A stretch of 64,000 nucleotides of DNA from Stentor coeruleus (lineage: Eukaryota > Ciliophora > Heterotrichea > Heterotrichida > Stentoridae). Positions 1 to 13,060 of this stretch are shown here, piece by piece. The notes below the pieces were generated by a model. The model was given only the letters and a program-made list of their open reading frames with translations. It ran no database searches and was not told where the DNA came from. Both the position numbers and the translations under genes were made by a program. Each line of letters starts with the position of its first letter. Within the stretch, counting starts at the first letter, position 1. The DNA is taken from the NCBI GenBank assembly GCA_001970955.1, contig MPUH01000249.1:1-64000 (forward strand), given 5' to 3'.

Positions 1-3000
1 GTTATTGTTTTTTAAAGACCATGTTATATTGTAATCTGTTGATTGAAGACAAGCTTTGATTTGCTTAATTGGAAACATACATGTTCTTGAAACTAAACAG
101 GAGTATTTCATTGTTTTATCAAATTCTATAGACAAATTATAGTTTTTAGCGCTTAGGACTGATTTGGATGTTGTGCTTTCGAAATTAAGATAATTTTTTA
201 CTGTGAGTTCTATGTTTATTGTTCCTTCTACAAGATTTGATGATAGGATTTGCAAAGTGTTATTTGTGCTAAAGTCTATATGTATACTATTAAAACTTGT
301 GGATGATGATGTGATTTCCCATTTGTAATATAAAATCGACCCTATGCTTGCTGTAGACAAACTTCCATCGATGATTAGATTTTCGCATTCATAAAAAACT
401 GTAGATGGGGATAAGATTGTCGCTATAGGCTTTGGTAAGGGTTCTAAATAAACAATTTTTACACTAAGACTTGTGATTTCATATCCACAAATTAAATTAA
501 TCCCTTTAAGTATTCCTGAATTCAAAGTAATATTTTCTTCTGATAAGAAACTGTTGTATCCAAGATGGACTATTAATGAATCATTATTTGAAGAATATTC
601 ACATAAAAAGCCAACACCTAGTTTGGAAGTTAAGGATGAGGGGAATAAACTTTCACAGGGAACAGGGTTTATGATAAGGGTGAAGTTGAAAATTAGATCT
701 TTTAAATAATTAGTTAATGATCCTGAAATGTCTTTTGATTGTAACCATCTATAACAAAATGTGCATTTATTGTTTAGGAGATACTGATTTTCAGGACATT
801 CACATATCTCTTTATCGGAATTGAAAATCTCCCCGGTTTTGCAGGTTATGCAGGAAAGACTGGTGAGATATTCATTTTCAGGACATTGGCATGATAAAGT
901 CAATTTATTCCATACTGCACCTTCTTGGCATTTCTTGCAAATATCATCAATAATATGCTCACCTAATGGGCATTCACAGGTATTTGTCGTATAATTCCAA
1001 ACTTTCCCTTGTAAGCAGAGTATGCAAGTATTATTAAATATAATTTCATTATCTAAGCATCCACAAGCCTGAAGTATTTCATCCCAAATCATTCCATCAT
1101 GGCATCCTTGGCATAAATTATCAATAACATGTTCACCTAATGGGCATTCACAAGTATTTGTATCATAATTCCAAGCTTTCCCTTGTGTGCACAATATACA
1201 AGAATTTTCATATAAAATCTCTCCATCTAAGCATCCACAAGCCAGAAGTTCCTCATCCCAAATCATTCCATCAGGGCATTCTTGGCATATTTCATTGATA
1301 GCATGCTTCCCTAATGGGCATTCACATAAGCTTAAAATATCATTCCAAACAGCTCCTGGGATACAAACTATACAAGAACCATTATCATAATTTTGCCCAT
1401 CAGGACAATAATCATCAATTATAATTAAAGAGCTTAGAACTCCATCATGAATACCTTCAGCTGAAGCATGAATTTCATAAGTACCGATTTCATCAATAAA
1501 AAGGTTATCAAAAGTAGCTTCTCCTAAAGATGTAGTATTTACAACTTTTCCTTTAAGCTCATATTCTGGTTTAAGGCTCAAACTGATTTCAAAATACCCT
1601 TCACTAAAGACTCTTATAAAATCAGCCCCAACAAAGACATCAACTTTTATAATAAACACATCAATAGCATAACTAGGCTATATAGTCTTTACCTCCGAAC
1701 CTATCAATGATACTTTTAAATAAATCCCATAAATCGTAAACTCAGCTGAAATAACTTTTTTAGCACCTTCTGATGAAGCTTGTATTTTATACACCCCTTC
1801 ATTATTAATTCTAAGGCCATCAAATACAACTTTCCCTTCTACAGTAAATCCATTTAAATCCCCAACAATTTCCCCTTCAGGATCAAGGCTTAAAACCACA
1901 TCCAAAGATGTTGTATATAAATCAGCATAAGAGCAACTTGTATAAATTCCTACAGTTATTGAAAATACTGAGAAAATATTATCAGGCTAAATAGAATTTA
2001 CTATAAAATTATCAGTAAAATTTAATAAAGCACAATGATCATAAACTTTTATATTTGCACTAGCATCATAAGTTGTATCACTTGTTACTGATATAATAAA
2101 ATTGCCTGATACTGTTAAAGTTAAGTCTGTGAAAACGAGGATTCCATTTGTAGTTGACCCTGATAAAGATGCTTGTATTGTTATATCTTGGAAAATGATT
2201 AAGCTAATGTTTGTTGTGTCAAGTTTACTCAATGTAAAATTAGAATCAACAAAAACTTTTAAGGTTATAGTGAAAAAATCCCCAGGCCAAATATCCTGAA
2301 TAGTATTTACCGTATCACTTAAGGTTATTTTTATATAATCCTTAGTCTTGACTGAAAAAGTTTGAGAAAACTCTGATTTAGTCCCATCAGCCGATGCAAA
2401 AAATGCATAATTTCCTTCAGAATTAATACTCAGATTACTAAAAGTTACTAAACCTGATGAACTTGTCCCAGTTAAACTTCCATCAACATATTCAACACTC
2501 GGTGCCAAATCCAAATTCACATTATAACTTCCTGATGTATACAAAGATGCCTCCAGATAAACTTGTACTGTTAGAGAAAAGCTTTGCCCAAGACCAAGCT
2601 AAATATTCTTTACACTATCAAGTACTGTGATTTTTAAATAATTTTCTGTTAGCGTATCAGTTATTACAATATAACTTGAACCCTCAGAAAAAACATTGGA
2701 GCTAGTAGCAACAAGCTGATAATAACCATAATTCATAAATGACAGGTTTTCAAATGTTGCATCACCATTAGAAGTCTCTGCAAGCAAGTAACCAAAAAGA
2801 TGTTTTCCCCCAATTACAGCTAAATGTACCATAACAGGATCTGTAACTTTTGTTTCAGTGTCATAATAAACCTCTGTAATTGCAGTAAAAGTTTCAGCAA
2901 TAGCTTTTGGCTATATATTAATTACCATACTTCCATTAATCCTCACAACAATACTATATTCAGTCGATGAACTTACATAAATTTGAAAGCTTTTTGTCAC

Positions 3001-3609
3001 AGGAATTCCATAATCCCCATCAGCACATTTAGCAATCAAATTCTTAACTCCAGGCGTTGCCATATAAATATCAAGCTGAGCCTCTACTGTAGCAATTTCT
3101 GAAGTATTTTTCCCATACACAATTTCTCCTTTTGAATCTAAAATCATGTAATAGCATGAAATTGCAGTACCACCTATACCCCGTTGTGCATAAAGATTTA
3201 CACTAAAAACTTCATTTGTAAGAACTGAAGTTTTGCTGATTGTAATAGTCAAAGGATAGCAACCATCATTTATAGTCCTTGTATATGTTTGTGAATATCC
3301 TGAGTCAAATCCTTGTGCTGATGCAACAAGATGAAAGGTCCCAAGACAATAAAAAAGAAGATCAAAGCTTGCGGTACCTGATACTGTTGAAACCTCCCAC
3401 CAGTAAGATTCAGTGGTTAAAGAAGGATAAGCATAAAGGCGGATTTTTGTCCCAGAGATTGGGTTTAAAAGTCCTAAGGAGGTGTAGATTGAGACTGAAC
3501 CTTGGACTGAGAGACTATTCTATGTGGGGTTTACGAAGGTAAGATCACTAAATTTAAGATAGTCACTGAAGACTGTTTGGAGAGATAAAAGTAACGTGAT
3601 AATATGCAT
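1..3609 (-). CDS. Large modular cell-surface protein, N-terminal part (tandem paralogue A, runs off left edge)
   Basis: The ATG at 3609 opens a signal peptide (MHIITLLLSLQTVFSDYL). Six 15-nt GT..AG introns (3520-3534, 2911-2925, 2599-2613, 2296-2310, 1987-2001, 1678-1692) are all phase 0; the one at 2296 has no stop and is hidden in an open frame. Spliced, the frame is open for 1173 codons to base 1. In order come about seven ~100-residue beta-rich modules, a cysteine-rich block at roughly 1400-750 (units CxxC...CxC), then a PKD/REJ-like region that aligns throughout with the neighbouring gene at 5062-13060. The C-terminal end, expected to hold a GPS motif and membrane segments as in the neighbour, lies outside the window. 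It is inferred to be an exported or plasma-membrane glycoprotein; ligand and role are unknown. The cysteine block has about 6-7 units against more than 22 in the paralogue. Confidence 0.85.
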
Positions 3610-5061
3610 TTTATTACTTTGTGGTCAATTTGAAATGAAAATATATAGCTTTGAGGATAGAAAGGAAATTTGTTATAAGGGGTTATAAAGACTTTAGAAA
3701 ATTTGAGACAGTTTTATGAATTTTCTGTGGTTAAGGAATATTTTATAAGACTTATACTTTTTAAAATGAAATGATATAGAGTAGGCCGTGAAAATACGAT
3801 TTTGTGAGTGTTTTAGTTGTATTTGTGATGAATTTTTCCGATGGGAATACGTGAATTGGAAAATTTGTTGAGATTTTCGATAATTTAAGTATAATTTTTT
3901 TTACTTAGAATATTCTTATAATCCAATTATACTTTTATGTTTATCACACTTTTTTATTTACTTCAACTGAATAACATTGATTTTAGTTGATGATTTTTGA
4001 TGTATGGGGTACATCATAATACAAAGTGTATTTGATTGAAAAAAGAATAAATATGTATAGGATAAACCTACTTTTAAACTAAAAACACCAAGTTTACTTC
4101 ATCATAAAATTTTTCTTATCCCAGTATACCCTATAACTCTAAAGCTTTAAAATTAAAGAATAAATTCAACCAATTTTTTATCCCATTTCTTCATAAATCT
4201 TAATCATTTCCTAAAAGATCTTATAAACTAGATATAAAATCAACACAAAATTAATCTTCAGTGTCTACTTTTCTATCTTATCCTTTACTAAATATTATAT
4301 CCAATCTTATAAAAGACTTCTATTAGCAATCTATTTCTACTTTATTTCCTCTGAATCTTCCACTTTTCTAATCTTCTTTTTTTATTTATCTTATAAATTT
4401 CCCACTTTTCCACAAGTTTGACTATAATATAAACATAATCCACGAACTTAATGCTTACATAACAAAAATATCAATCAGAAAACTTACTGTCATATTTTTA
4501 GTCGAAATATGATATTCTGATTCATAATAAATATGGGACTTTTACATAAGAAAATGTTAAGAGTCCTTTAATAAAGCTAATATAATCAGCCTATTTATTC
4601 TATTGCCTTTCAATACTTTTTATTTAAGTTTTTTTAAGACTCTTTTAGTATATAAGTAGGCAAATGAGAATTATAGATGTGTATATATAAGGCTATTATA
4701 TGGATTTCTATTATCATATTAATATAATACAAATTTTTTTTGATAAGCATGCTAAGTTATTATTGTGATATTAACTATATAATTTTTTACATACACTATA
4801 AGTTCTAAATTTTATATTTATAGCCTCTGCTTTTATTTATGACAATGAGTATTCTAAATTTCTTGCTTGCAGATTATATTTTAATCTAATCTTTTACTGC
4901 TTAAATAAAAATATGCATATACTGATTATTTTTAAATATCAAGTTATCATCATCATAAATTACAAATGAATAACCATTCAACCGTATTTCCTAATTACTC
5001 AATTCAACATATAAAAAAACTTAACTAAAATCTTGCTCAAACTAATCTTATAATTTTTTTT
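3610..5061. other. Intergenic, no gene seen
   Basis: AT-rich DNA between the two tandem surface-protein genes. It should hold the promoter of the left gene and the 3' end of the right one. The + strand is C-rich near 4100-4450. I saw no coding frame, RNA gene or repeat. Confidence 0.5.
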
Positions 5062-8000
5062 CTAATCATTCATTTCTATTACTATCTCTTCTGAATCCTC
5101 CTCTTCTTTCGTATCCCTCTCTTTCCTCCTCTTATAATTTTGAAACTTCTCCATAACCTTAATAATAATAAAAACATAAATCGCAACTTTTAAAACTGAT
5201 GCCACAAAAACATCTAAAAAAATGCTTAAAATAGTATTTCCAATCCAAATATAACTTGATATCCTTGGGAAATTTAAAGCAAACATAGAAATACTCCAAC
5301 AAAAATACGCTAAAAGTCCCAAACAAAAGCCAACATAAACAGCACNCAACATAAACAGCACGTTTTATTCTATTTTTTTTTATAGTTTTCAACACTTCTT
5401 CTTTACCCTGATTAAAATCTATATGTGATTCTTTAAGTAAATAAAGTAAAATGATTTCTATAGCTTGCATTGCAAATGATGAATATACCATAACAAGAAA
5501 ATCTCTTGGAGAATAGTTTTTAAGTCGTTCAGTAAAGCTTTGGTTATCTTTTTCTTTGGTTTTATTATAGAATAGTCCTAAAAAGAACATACGGCCGATA
5601 AGGACAATAAAAAGCATTGTACATCTTGTTATTCTACTTAATAAAGGATTATAATAATAAAACATCCCTGTAAGTTTATGCTGTTGAAGGACATAAACAT
5701 AAAACTTTAAGCTTTTATCAGGTTCTAATCCTTTAATATATAAATCTATTTCATCTAAAGATTCAAATTTTTCTACAGCATTAGCTCTAAGTGTTATCTG
5801 CCTTTTTAACTGAGGTTTTTCTTCTTCTTTTTCTTTTATTTCTTTTTCAATTATCTCATTTTCTTCAGTAATTTTTATATCATGATAAATAGATTTTGGT
5901 TCATGTATCACAATAAGTCTATCTGAATCTTGTTTTATATTAATTTTCTTTTTATTAACACATATAGTTGGGTTATCAAGTTTTTCTAATAGTTCTATAT
6001 AATCTTTATGATCTTTACGTAAGGTTATTATAGCCATAATAATATATATAAATAAAATTACACCTGAAAAATAAAAACCTATAGCTGAAGTGTATGTTAT
6101 TGATTTTAAAGATTCGAAATCTATTGTTTCACCTATATTAGTTTTAGGAATAAATCCATCAGTCAATTCATCACCAGCAGAGAAAACAGATAAATGATTA
6201 CATGAACAAAGAATTAAAGTTTTGTTTGTAGAAATTAGTTCACAACCAGTAGTTGACCATTTTAAAGTATTTTCGTTTAGGAAAAAACATTTAGGAGATT
6301 TTATTGTTTCAATTTTTAAGACAGGGATATTAATTAAGATGCTTGAGTTTGCAAGTTGAAGCTTTAAAGGTTGTAAATTTGTTGGTTCGTAGATTGTTAA
6401 GATTATTAATGAAGGAGTTGAATTAAATTCACTTGGCTTTGGTTCAATATAAATCAAAGATAAACCAAATTTACCACTATATTCTTGCCTTAAATATTTA
6501 GTAAAATCTTCTGGTAATTGAATTGATGCTCCTGAATCAGAAGAAGATTCTAATTTATATCCATTAAGACTTGATTGTTCAACTGTTCTAACATCCACAG
6601 TAAACTGATTGTTTTGTATAGTAGAATTTTGATTATATACCATATCTTTTAATAAACCACTCACTATAGTATCAGCTAGTGATGAGATAATCGCAATATC
6701 TTCAGTATTTTTATATATTATTTGATTATCAATCTCTATAGAATTTGTTAGAATGTTTAAAACTCTGTCAGCTTGAGTTGTATTTAAACTAACAGTATTA
6801 TAGAAGTCTAATAAAACTTTTAGTGTATTTGTAGATTGGTTAAAATTTTCATTTGATCTTAGATATGGATTTTCAGTAAAAGAGTTTAGCAACTCTACAT
6901 ATAATTCTAAATTGCAAGATATAGGAAGAAAAGTGTTGATAGTATTTTTGATTATTTCAAGTCCAAGCTTAAAACTCTCTTGCATAGTAACTAGCTGGTT
7001 ATCTGAAGGTTTTGCATACTGTCCAAAAATAGCTTTTTCTCTATTCAAAATACTAGCAGCTAGTTTTAAAAGGTTTTGAGGTATATCTTCTGGGAGCATT
7101 TTATCTATATAATTCTTGAAGTTTTCTAAAACTATTTCAACATCAAAATTTTCATCGATAAAAATCTTAATATTATACACAACTCTCACAGAGTCTTCTA
7201 AAGAATCATAAACTCTAACAAACATATCAGTATTATTGCCTATATAAGGTAAATCAATTTTAGCATATGAAATACCTGAATATGGATAAAAATATATTGG
7301 TATATCATTTAAAAGATATCCAAAAGCATAATTAAGTGGATAGTTTTCTTCTCTATCCGTCCAATCTATCGCAGCAAATGAAAATATTGTTTTTAACTCT
7401 ATTCCTGAACTTGGCTCTACAATAAATTTTCCTGGTTCCGGTGGGGAATTTATAGTAAAATAATAATAATAATTGGATTCTTGATTATAACAATCCGTTA
7501 AAGAAAACTTAATCTTATAAGTTTCTCCTATTGTTAAATATTCAGGGTTTATATTAATAGCAAGCTGATCAGTTGGAGTTTTAAAAGTATTATTAACTCC
7601 TTCAATTTCCCAATTCAAAATATAATTTTCATCTATTTCTTCTATTAAAGCTACTAAAGGAAAATACATACTAGGACTAGTAATTTTAGGCTGACTTTGT
7701 GTGAAATATTCATAAATATATACCTTTGGCACAGGGTATTCAACAAACTCTGGTACATACAAAATTGAAGTATTTAATAGCACATCATCTTCTTCTAATC
7801 TTCTTTTATAATTTCCATAATAATAAATTGTTAATAAAATATAATCAATATTCTTTGTCCCTACAATTACTTGAGGAATAATCAATATTGGATTTTCTTT
7901 GTTATATTCAAACTCACACTCAGAATTGTTATAAGAACAATACCAATTATATGTTAAATTTATATTTATTAATGGTTCATAGCTTTCACTAGCATCTAAT

Positions 8001-11000
8001 TCTAAGTTAGAAAATGTTGAAACACTTCCATTTATTGGATTTAGAATAAGCACAGGGTTTTCAGGTTCAATTGTGATATTAAGAGTTTTTGTTGCAGTTA
8101 GGGGTGGGGATTCAGTTGAAACAGTAAGGGAAAAGTATAATATAGAAGGAGGAAAAAGCATTGGAGGTATTTTTATAGAGCCTAATGCAGTTTGTAAAGA
8201 CCAAAAATAGGTTAAATCACTACTAGAGATAATATCATCGTTTAATAAATCCCATTTATAAGTTATATTGTATAATAAACCACAAGCTTCTAGTTTACTT
8301 ATGCTGAACATGCATGATTTTTTTATGCGACAAGAGTAACTAATTAAGTCACTAAATTCTATTGATAACACATTTTCTGGTGTAGCAAAAACTGTCTTTG
8401 CTATACTATTTATTTTATCAAATATGTTTTTAACTGTTAGCTTGATATAATAATTCCCAGTGCTAAGACTTGAAGATGGAATTTCAATAATACTTTGTGA
8501 TTCAAAGTCCATAGTCATTTTTGAGAAACTTGGCACATCTGAAGTAATTTCCCATTTATATAACAGTATATTTCCTCCTCCTAGTGATGAAAGGGTACCA
8601 TCAACAATAAGGCTTTGACAAGCATATACCACAACACTAGGACATAATATCACAGCTTTAGGCTCAGGAAATGGTTTAGTGTATTTAATTTCTAAAAATA
8701 AATCATTTGCATTATATCCACATAAATAATCTTGACTATATAAAATCTTAGGCTCTAATGAGATAGTTTCATTAGTCAATGTAGTCCCATAACCTAATTG
8801 AATAGTTAAAGACATATTATCTTCAGAATAAATACAAATAAATGATGAACCTAATTTAGCTTTTATGTTTAAAGAGAAAAGATCTGTACAAGAAACAGGA
8901 ACTATAGGGATTTTAAAAGTTAATATCAGATCATTTAGATAATTTGTCAAAGATCCTGTTATTTCTTCTGATTGAATCCATCTTTTACACCAGACACAAA
9001 CACAATTTTCTAGTCTCATGTTTATAGGACACTCGCATATCTCTTTTTCTAAATTAAAGATTTCACCTTTACAACAATGAATGCATTAATTATTTACCAA
9101 GTAATCGCCAGGGTTGCATTGACATTCTGAACTTATCTCGTTCCAAACTGTATCTAAAGGACAAAGTTTGCATTGACCATTTATTAAGTGCTTATTTGCT
9201 AGACATTCACAATTCCCATTTATTAAATATGCATCTGATACACACTCGCATGTCTGTAAATTTTCATTCCATATTGATAAAGTAGGGCAAAGGCTGCAAG
9301 TTCCATTAATTAGATGTGCATCATTTAAACATTCACATAATTGTAAAGTTTCATTCCATGCAGTTAATATTGGACAATAATCGCAAATTCCATTAATTGG
9401 GTATGCATCTTTTATGCATATACATTGAAGTAAAGTTGTATTCCACTCTGTCATTTTAGGACAATAATTACAAGTATCATTGATAATATATGTATCTGGT
9501 ATACATTCACACAATTCTAAAGTTTCATTCCATTCTGTCAAATTAGGGCAATAATCACAAGAGCCATTAATTGGATATGTATTTGATATACATTCACAAT
9601 TAAGCGAAGTTTGGTTCCACACTGTATTAATAGGACAATAGCTACAAGTCCCATTGATCAGATATGTATTTGGCATACATTCGCATTTAAGAGATGTTTG
9701 ATTCCACACTGTATTATTAGGGCAATAATCACAAGTATTATTAATCAGATATGTATTTGGCATACATTCGCATTTAAGTGATGTTTGATTCCACGCTGTA
9801 TTATTAGGGCAATAATCACAAGAACTATTGATTAGATATGTATTTGGTATACATTCGCATTTTAGTGATATTTGATTCCATGCTGTATTATTAGGGCAAT
9901 AATCGCAAGTCCCATTGATCAGATATGTATTTGTAATACATTCGCATTTAAGTGATGTTTGATTCCACACTGTATTATTAGGGCAATAATCACAAGAACC
10001 ATTAATTGGATATGTATTTGATATGCACTCGCATTTAAGTGATGTTTGATTCCATGCTGTATTATTAGGGCAATAATCACAAGAACCATTAATTGGATAT
10101 GTATTTGGTATACATTCGCATTTAAGTGATGTTTGATTCCATACTGTATTATTAGGACAATAGTTACAAGTCCCATTAATCAGATATGTATTTGTAATAC
10201 ATTCGCATTTAAGTGATGTTTGATTCCACATTGTATTATTAGGGCAATAATCACAAGAACCATTAATTGGATATGTATTTGGTATGCACTCGCATTTAAG
10301 TGATGTTTGATTCCATGCTGTATTATTAGGGCAATAATCACAAGAACCATTAATTGGATATGTATTTGGTATGCACTCGCATTTAAGTGATGTTTGATTC
10401 CAAACTGTATTATTAGGACAATAATCACAAGTACCATTGATCAGATATGTATTTGGCTTACATTCGCATTTAAGTGATGTTTGATTCCACACTGTATTAT
10501 TAGGACAATGGCTACAAGTCCCATTGATTGGATATGTATTTGGCATACATTCGCATTTAAGTGATGTTTGATTCCAAACTGTATTATTAGGGCAATAATC
10601 ACAAGTGCCATTGATCAGATATGTATTTGGTATGCATTCACATTTAAGTGATGTTTGATTCCACTCTGTATTATTAGGGCAATAATCACAAAAACTATTG
10701 ATCAGATATGTATTTGGTATACATTCGCATTTTAGTGATATTTGATTCCATGCTGTATTATTAGGACAATAGCTACAAGTCCCATTGATCAGATGTGTAT
10801 TTGTAATACATTCGCATTTAAGTGATGTTTGATTCCACTCTGCATTATTAGGGCAATAATCGCAAGTACCATTAATAGGATATGTATTTGATATGCACTC
10901 GCATTTAAGTGATGTTTGATTCCACATTGTATTGTTAGGGCAATAATTACAAGAACCATTAATTGGATATGTATTTGATATGCACTCGCATTTAAGTGAT

Positions 11001-13060
11001 GCTTGATTCCATGCTGTATTATTAGGGCAATAATCACAAGAACCATTAATTGGATATGTATTTGATATGCATTCACAAGTTTTTAAAGTCTCATTCCAAA
11101 CTGTCAATTTAGGACAATACCCACAAGTATTATTTATCGGATGCATGTTAATATAGCAAGAGCATTCACTTGAATAATTCACAGACAATTCTAATGGAAT
11201 TTTTTTTATTTCAATTACTGGCATATATTCAGTTATAACTTCATTACCTGAAACATATAAAGTATAGTTATTCTCTTCAACTATTGTTAATCCACTTAAA
11301 GTTAGTTTTCCATTTGTTGTATATCCAAATGTAGTGCCACCAATTTTAGTTGAAGGATTTATTTTTAAAAATAAATCAAAATATTTTGTTTCTTCAATAT
11401 TTCTCTCTATATTTTGATAAACTTGTATAGTTATGTCAAAAGGGCAATTTAAATATAAAAGCTATGTAAAACTTACTGGAGTGGTTACAAATGATACTTT
11501 TAAATAATAGTTTTTAATATATATGCTTCGAATAATTCCTGCAATTAAGCATGATCCTTTAGCAATTATATCAAAAGTGCCTTCTTTCGTAAATTTTAAG
11601 TTATTAAATGTCGCTATACCATTTGCAGTATTTTGTGAATTTACCATATTTAAACTGTTATTGGTAACTGACAAAGATACTTCATATGATTCTGAAAGAT
11701 AAAGAGACTTGAAATCATAAGAATCATAAATTATCGCATTAACTCCGAAATAGTATTCAGTATTTTGAGGCTACATAAAAATTACAGGAACACTAGTGAA
11801 ATTAAGAAAAATATAGATATTTTTTATAACAAATTCTTCAGAACGGCCATCAATAAAATTCTTTGAATTCACTATAATATATCGATACTCCTCAAGAGGT
11901 GCATTCAAAGATGTAAAAGTAGCCTGTCCATTTATAGTTTGCCCTATTCCTATATTATGATCATAAGAATCAAAAAACATCGTAAACATATAAGTACCTT
12001 CTGTATATTTTGTTATAAAATCAGCACTATAAACTTCAATTAAAATATCAAATAGACTCTCAGTATTACATGGCTAAATAAATTTTACTTTTCCGTTTGT
12101 GAATTTTATTTTAAAAGTTGTATCTTTAATCAAAAATAAATTTGATTCAACTACGCAGTTATTGCAATCCTTTATAATCACCTTAAAATTTCCTGAATTC
12201 GAGAAAAAAATATCATGAGCAATCGCTGTTCCTGCTAATGATAATTCATAAATTACTGGAAATCCATCAATAGGCTCTGAGCTGATGTAAAAACCATAAT
12301 TGTCTCCACCTTTTATATTCGTTAAAGGACTATAAAATTCTACTTTCACTGAAAAAAGCATCATCGTATGTTGTGGCTAAATAAAAATTACTTCTCCATC
12401 TGGGAAAGTAAGAATCACATAATTCATACAAGCGACTTCGATAATGAAAGTTTTATAATAATGACCGTTAAAAATCACTAGAATTTTATTTTGACCTAAA
12501 GTTTTAAATCCAATTTCAGTATTTATAATCCCATTATGTGCCCCAAAATTAGTGTTCCCAAATATTTCAAATCCTTGGACTTCGATTATTTCAAATGATT
12601 CACCAGGATATAAGTTTCCATTATTATCATAAAATTTAAAAGTCATTGGAATTAAAACATTTATAATTTGATTAACTACATTTCCTGTTAAAGTTATTTG
12701 ATAGCACGGGTAAATATTTTTTGAGGCTATGATTTCTGTTTTCCCTGATGTATAACCAGGAGATTCAGCGATAATATAATAGGAACCTTGGCATATTAGT
12801 TTTATATATTCATATACTGAATTTTTTACAATTTGCACTTTGCCGCATAGACTTTCAGATGTTTGTGGTGGATCAAGGGAAATGTAAATATCCAACCCAT
12901 TAGCGGATACAAGATTACCAGTCGAATCTTGAACAGAAATAATGACAAGCACGTATCCATTAAACTAAATAAAAAATACCAATGGTAAATAATTGATAAC
13001 AAGCGAGTCACTTATAACTTTTATTACTTGACAGAGTACCAATGTTAATAACCATACCAT
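5062..13060 (-). CDS. Giant REJ/GPS membrane protein with Cys-rich repeat array (polycystin-1-like front half, paralogue B)
   Basis: The ATG at 13060 starts a signal peptide (MVWLLTLVLCQVIKVIS). Five phase-0 15-nt introns (12965-12979, 12377-12391, 12074-12088, 11771-11785, 11462-11476) separate beta-rich modules of ~96-99 residues. A cysteine-rich array follows at about residues 621-1300, then a PKD/REJ-like region, a GPS motif near residue 2240 (W....GC...CSCNHLSVF), and about five membrane segments from ~2300. The order matches polycystin-1/REJ proteins, but no PLAT domain and no C-terminal cation-channel helices are present. Two defects are visible: an in-frame TAA at 9086-9088, and a 15-nt direct repeat around an N at 5346 that shifts the frame. 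Removing the five introns and one 16-nt copy leaves 7908 nt, exactly 2636 codons, ending EMND-TAG. It is probably a glycosylated surface receptor or adhesion protein. Family assignment is firm for the GPS and likely for REJ. Confidence 0.85.
5331..5361. other. Probable assembly scar: 15-nt direct repeat flanking an N
   Basis: The 15-mer CAACATAAACAGCAC occurs at 5331-5345 and again at 5347-5361 with a single N between. Dropping one copy plus the N (16 nt) rejoins the two reading frames of the surrounding membrane protein inside a membrane segment (RAVYVGFCLGLLAYF). This is what an unmerged contig overlap would leave. Confidence 0.9.
9212..11125 (-). repeat. Array of 22 coding 87-nt units (29-residue CxxC..CxC repeats)
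   Basis: Twenty-two contiguous units of exactly 29 residues, with Cys at unit positions 1, 4, 17 and 19. A 13-residue partial unit and two divergent units follow. Units 2-18 (9560-11038) are nearly identical in DNA, while units 1 and 19-22 diverge. The consensus carries three N-glycosylation sequons per unit (NNT, NQT and NGS/NGT). It resembles cysteine-rich GCC2/GCC3-type repeats and ciliate surface antigens. The two reverse frames also stay open through parts of the array, an effect of the perfect 3n periodicity. Confidence 0.95.

Noticed and set aside
9919-11076. Open frames in other registers across the Cys-repeat array
   Set aside because: They are by-products of the exact 87-nt (3n) periodicity and encode hydrophobic repeats with no family match.
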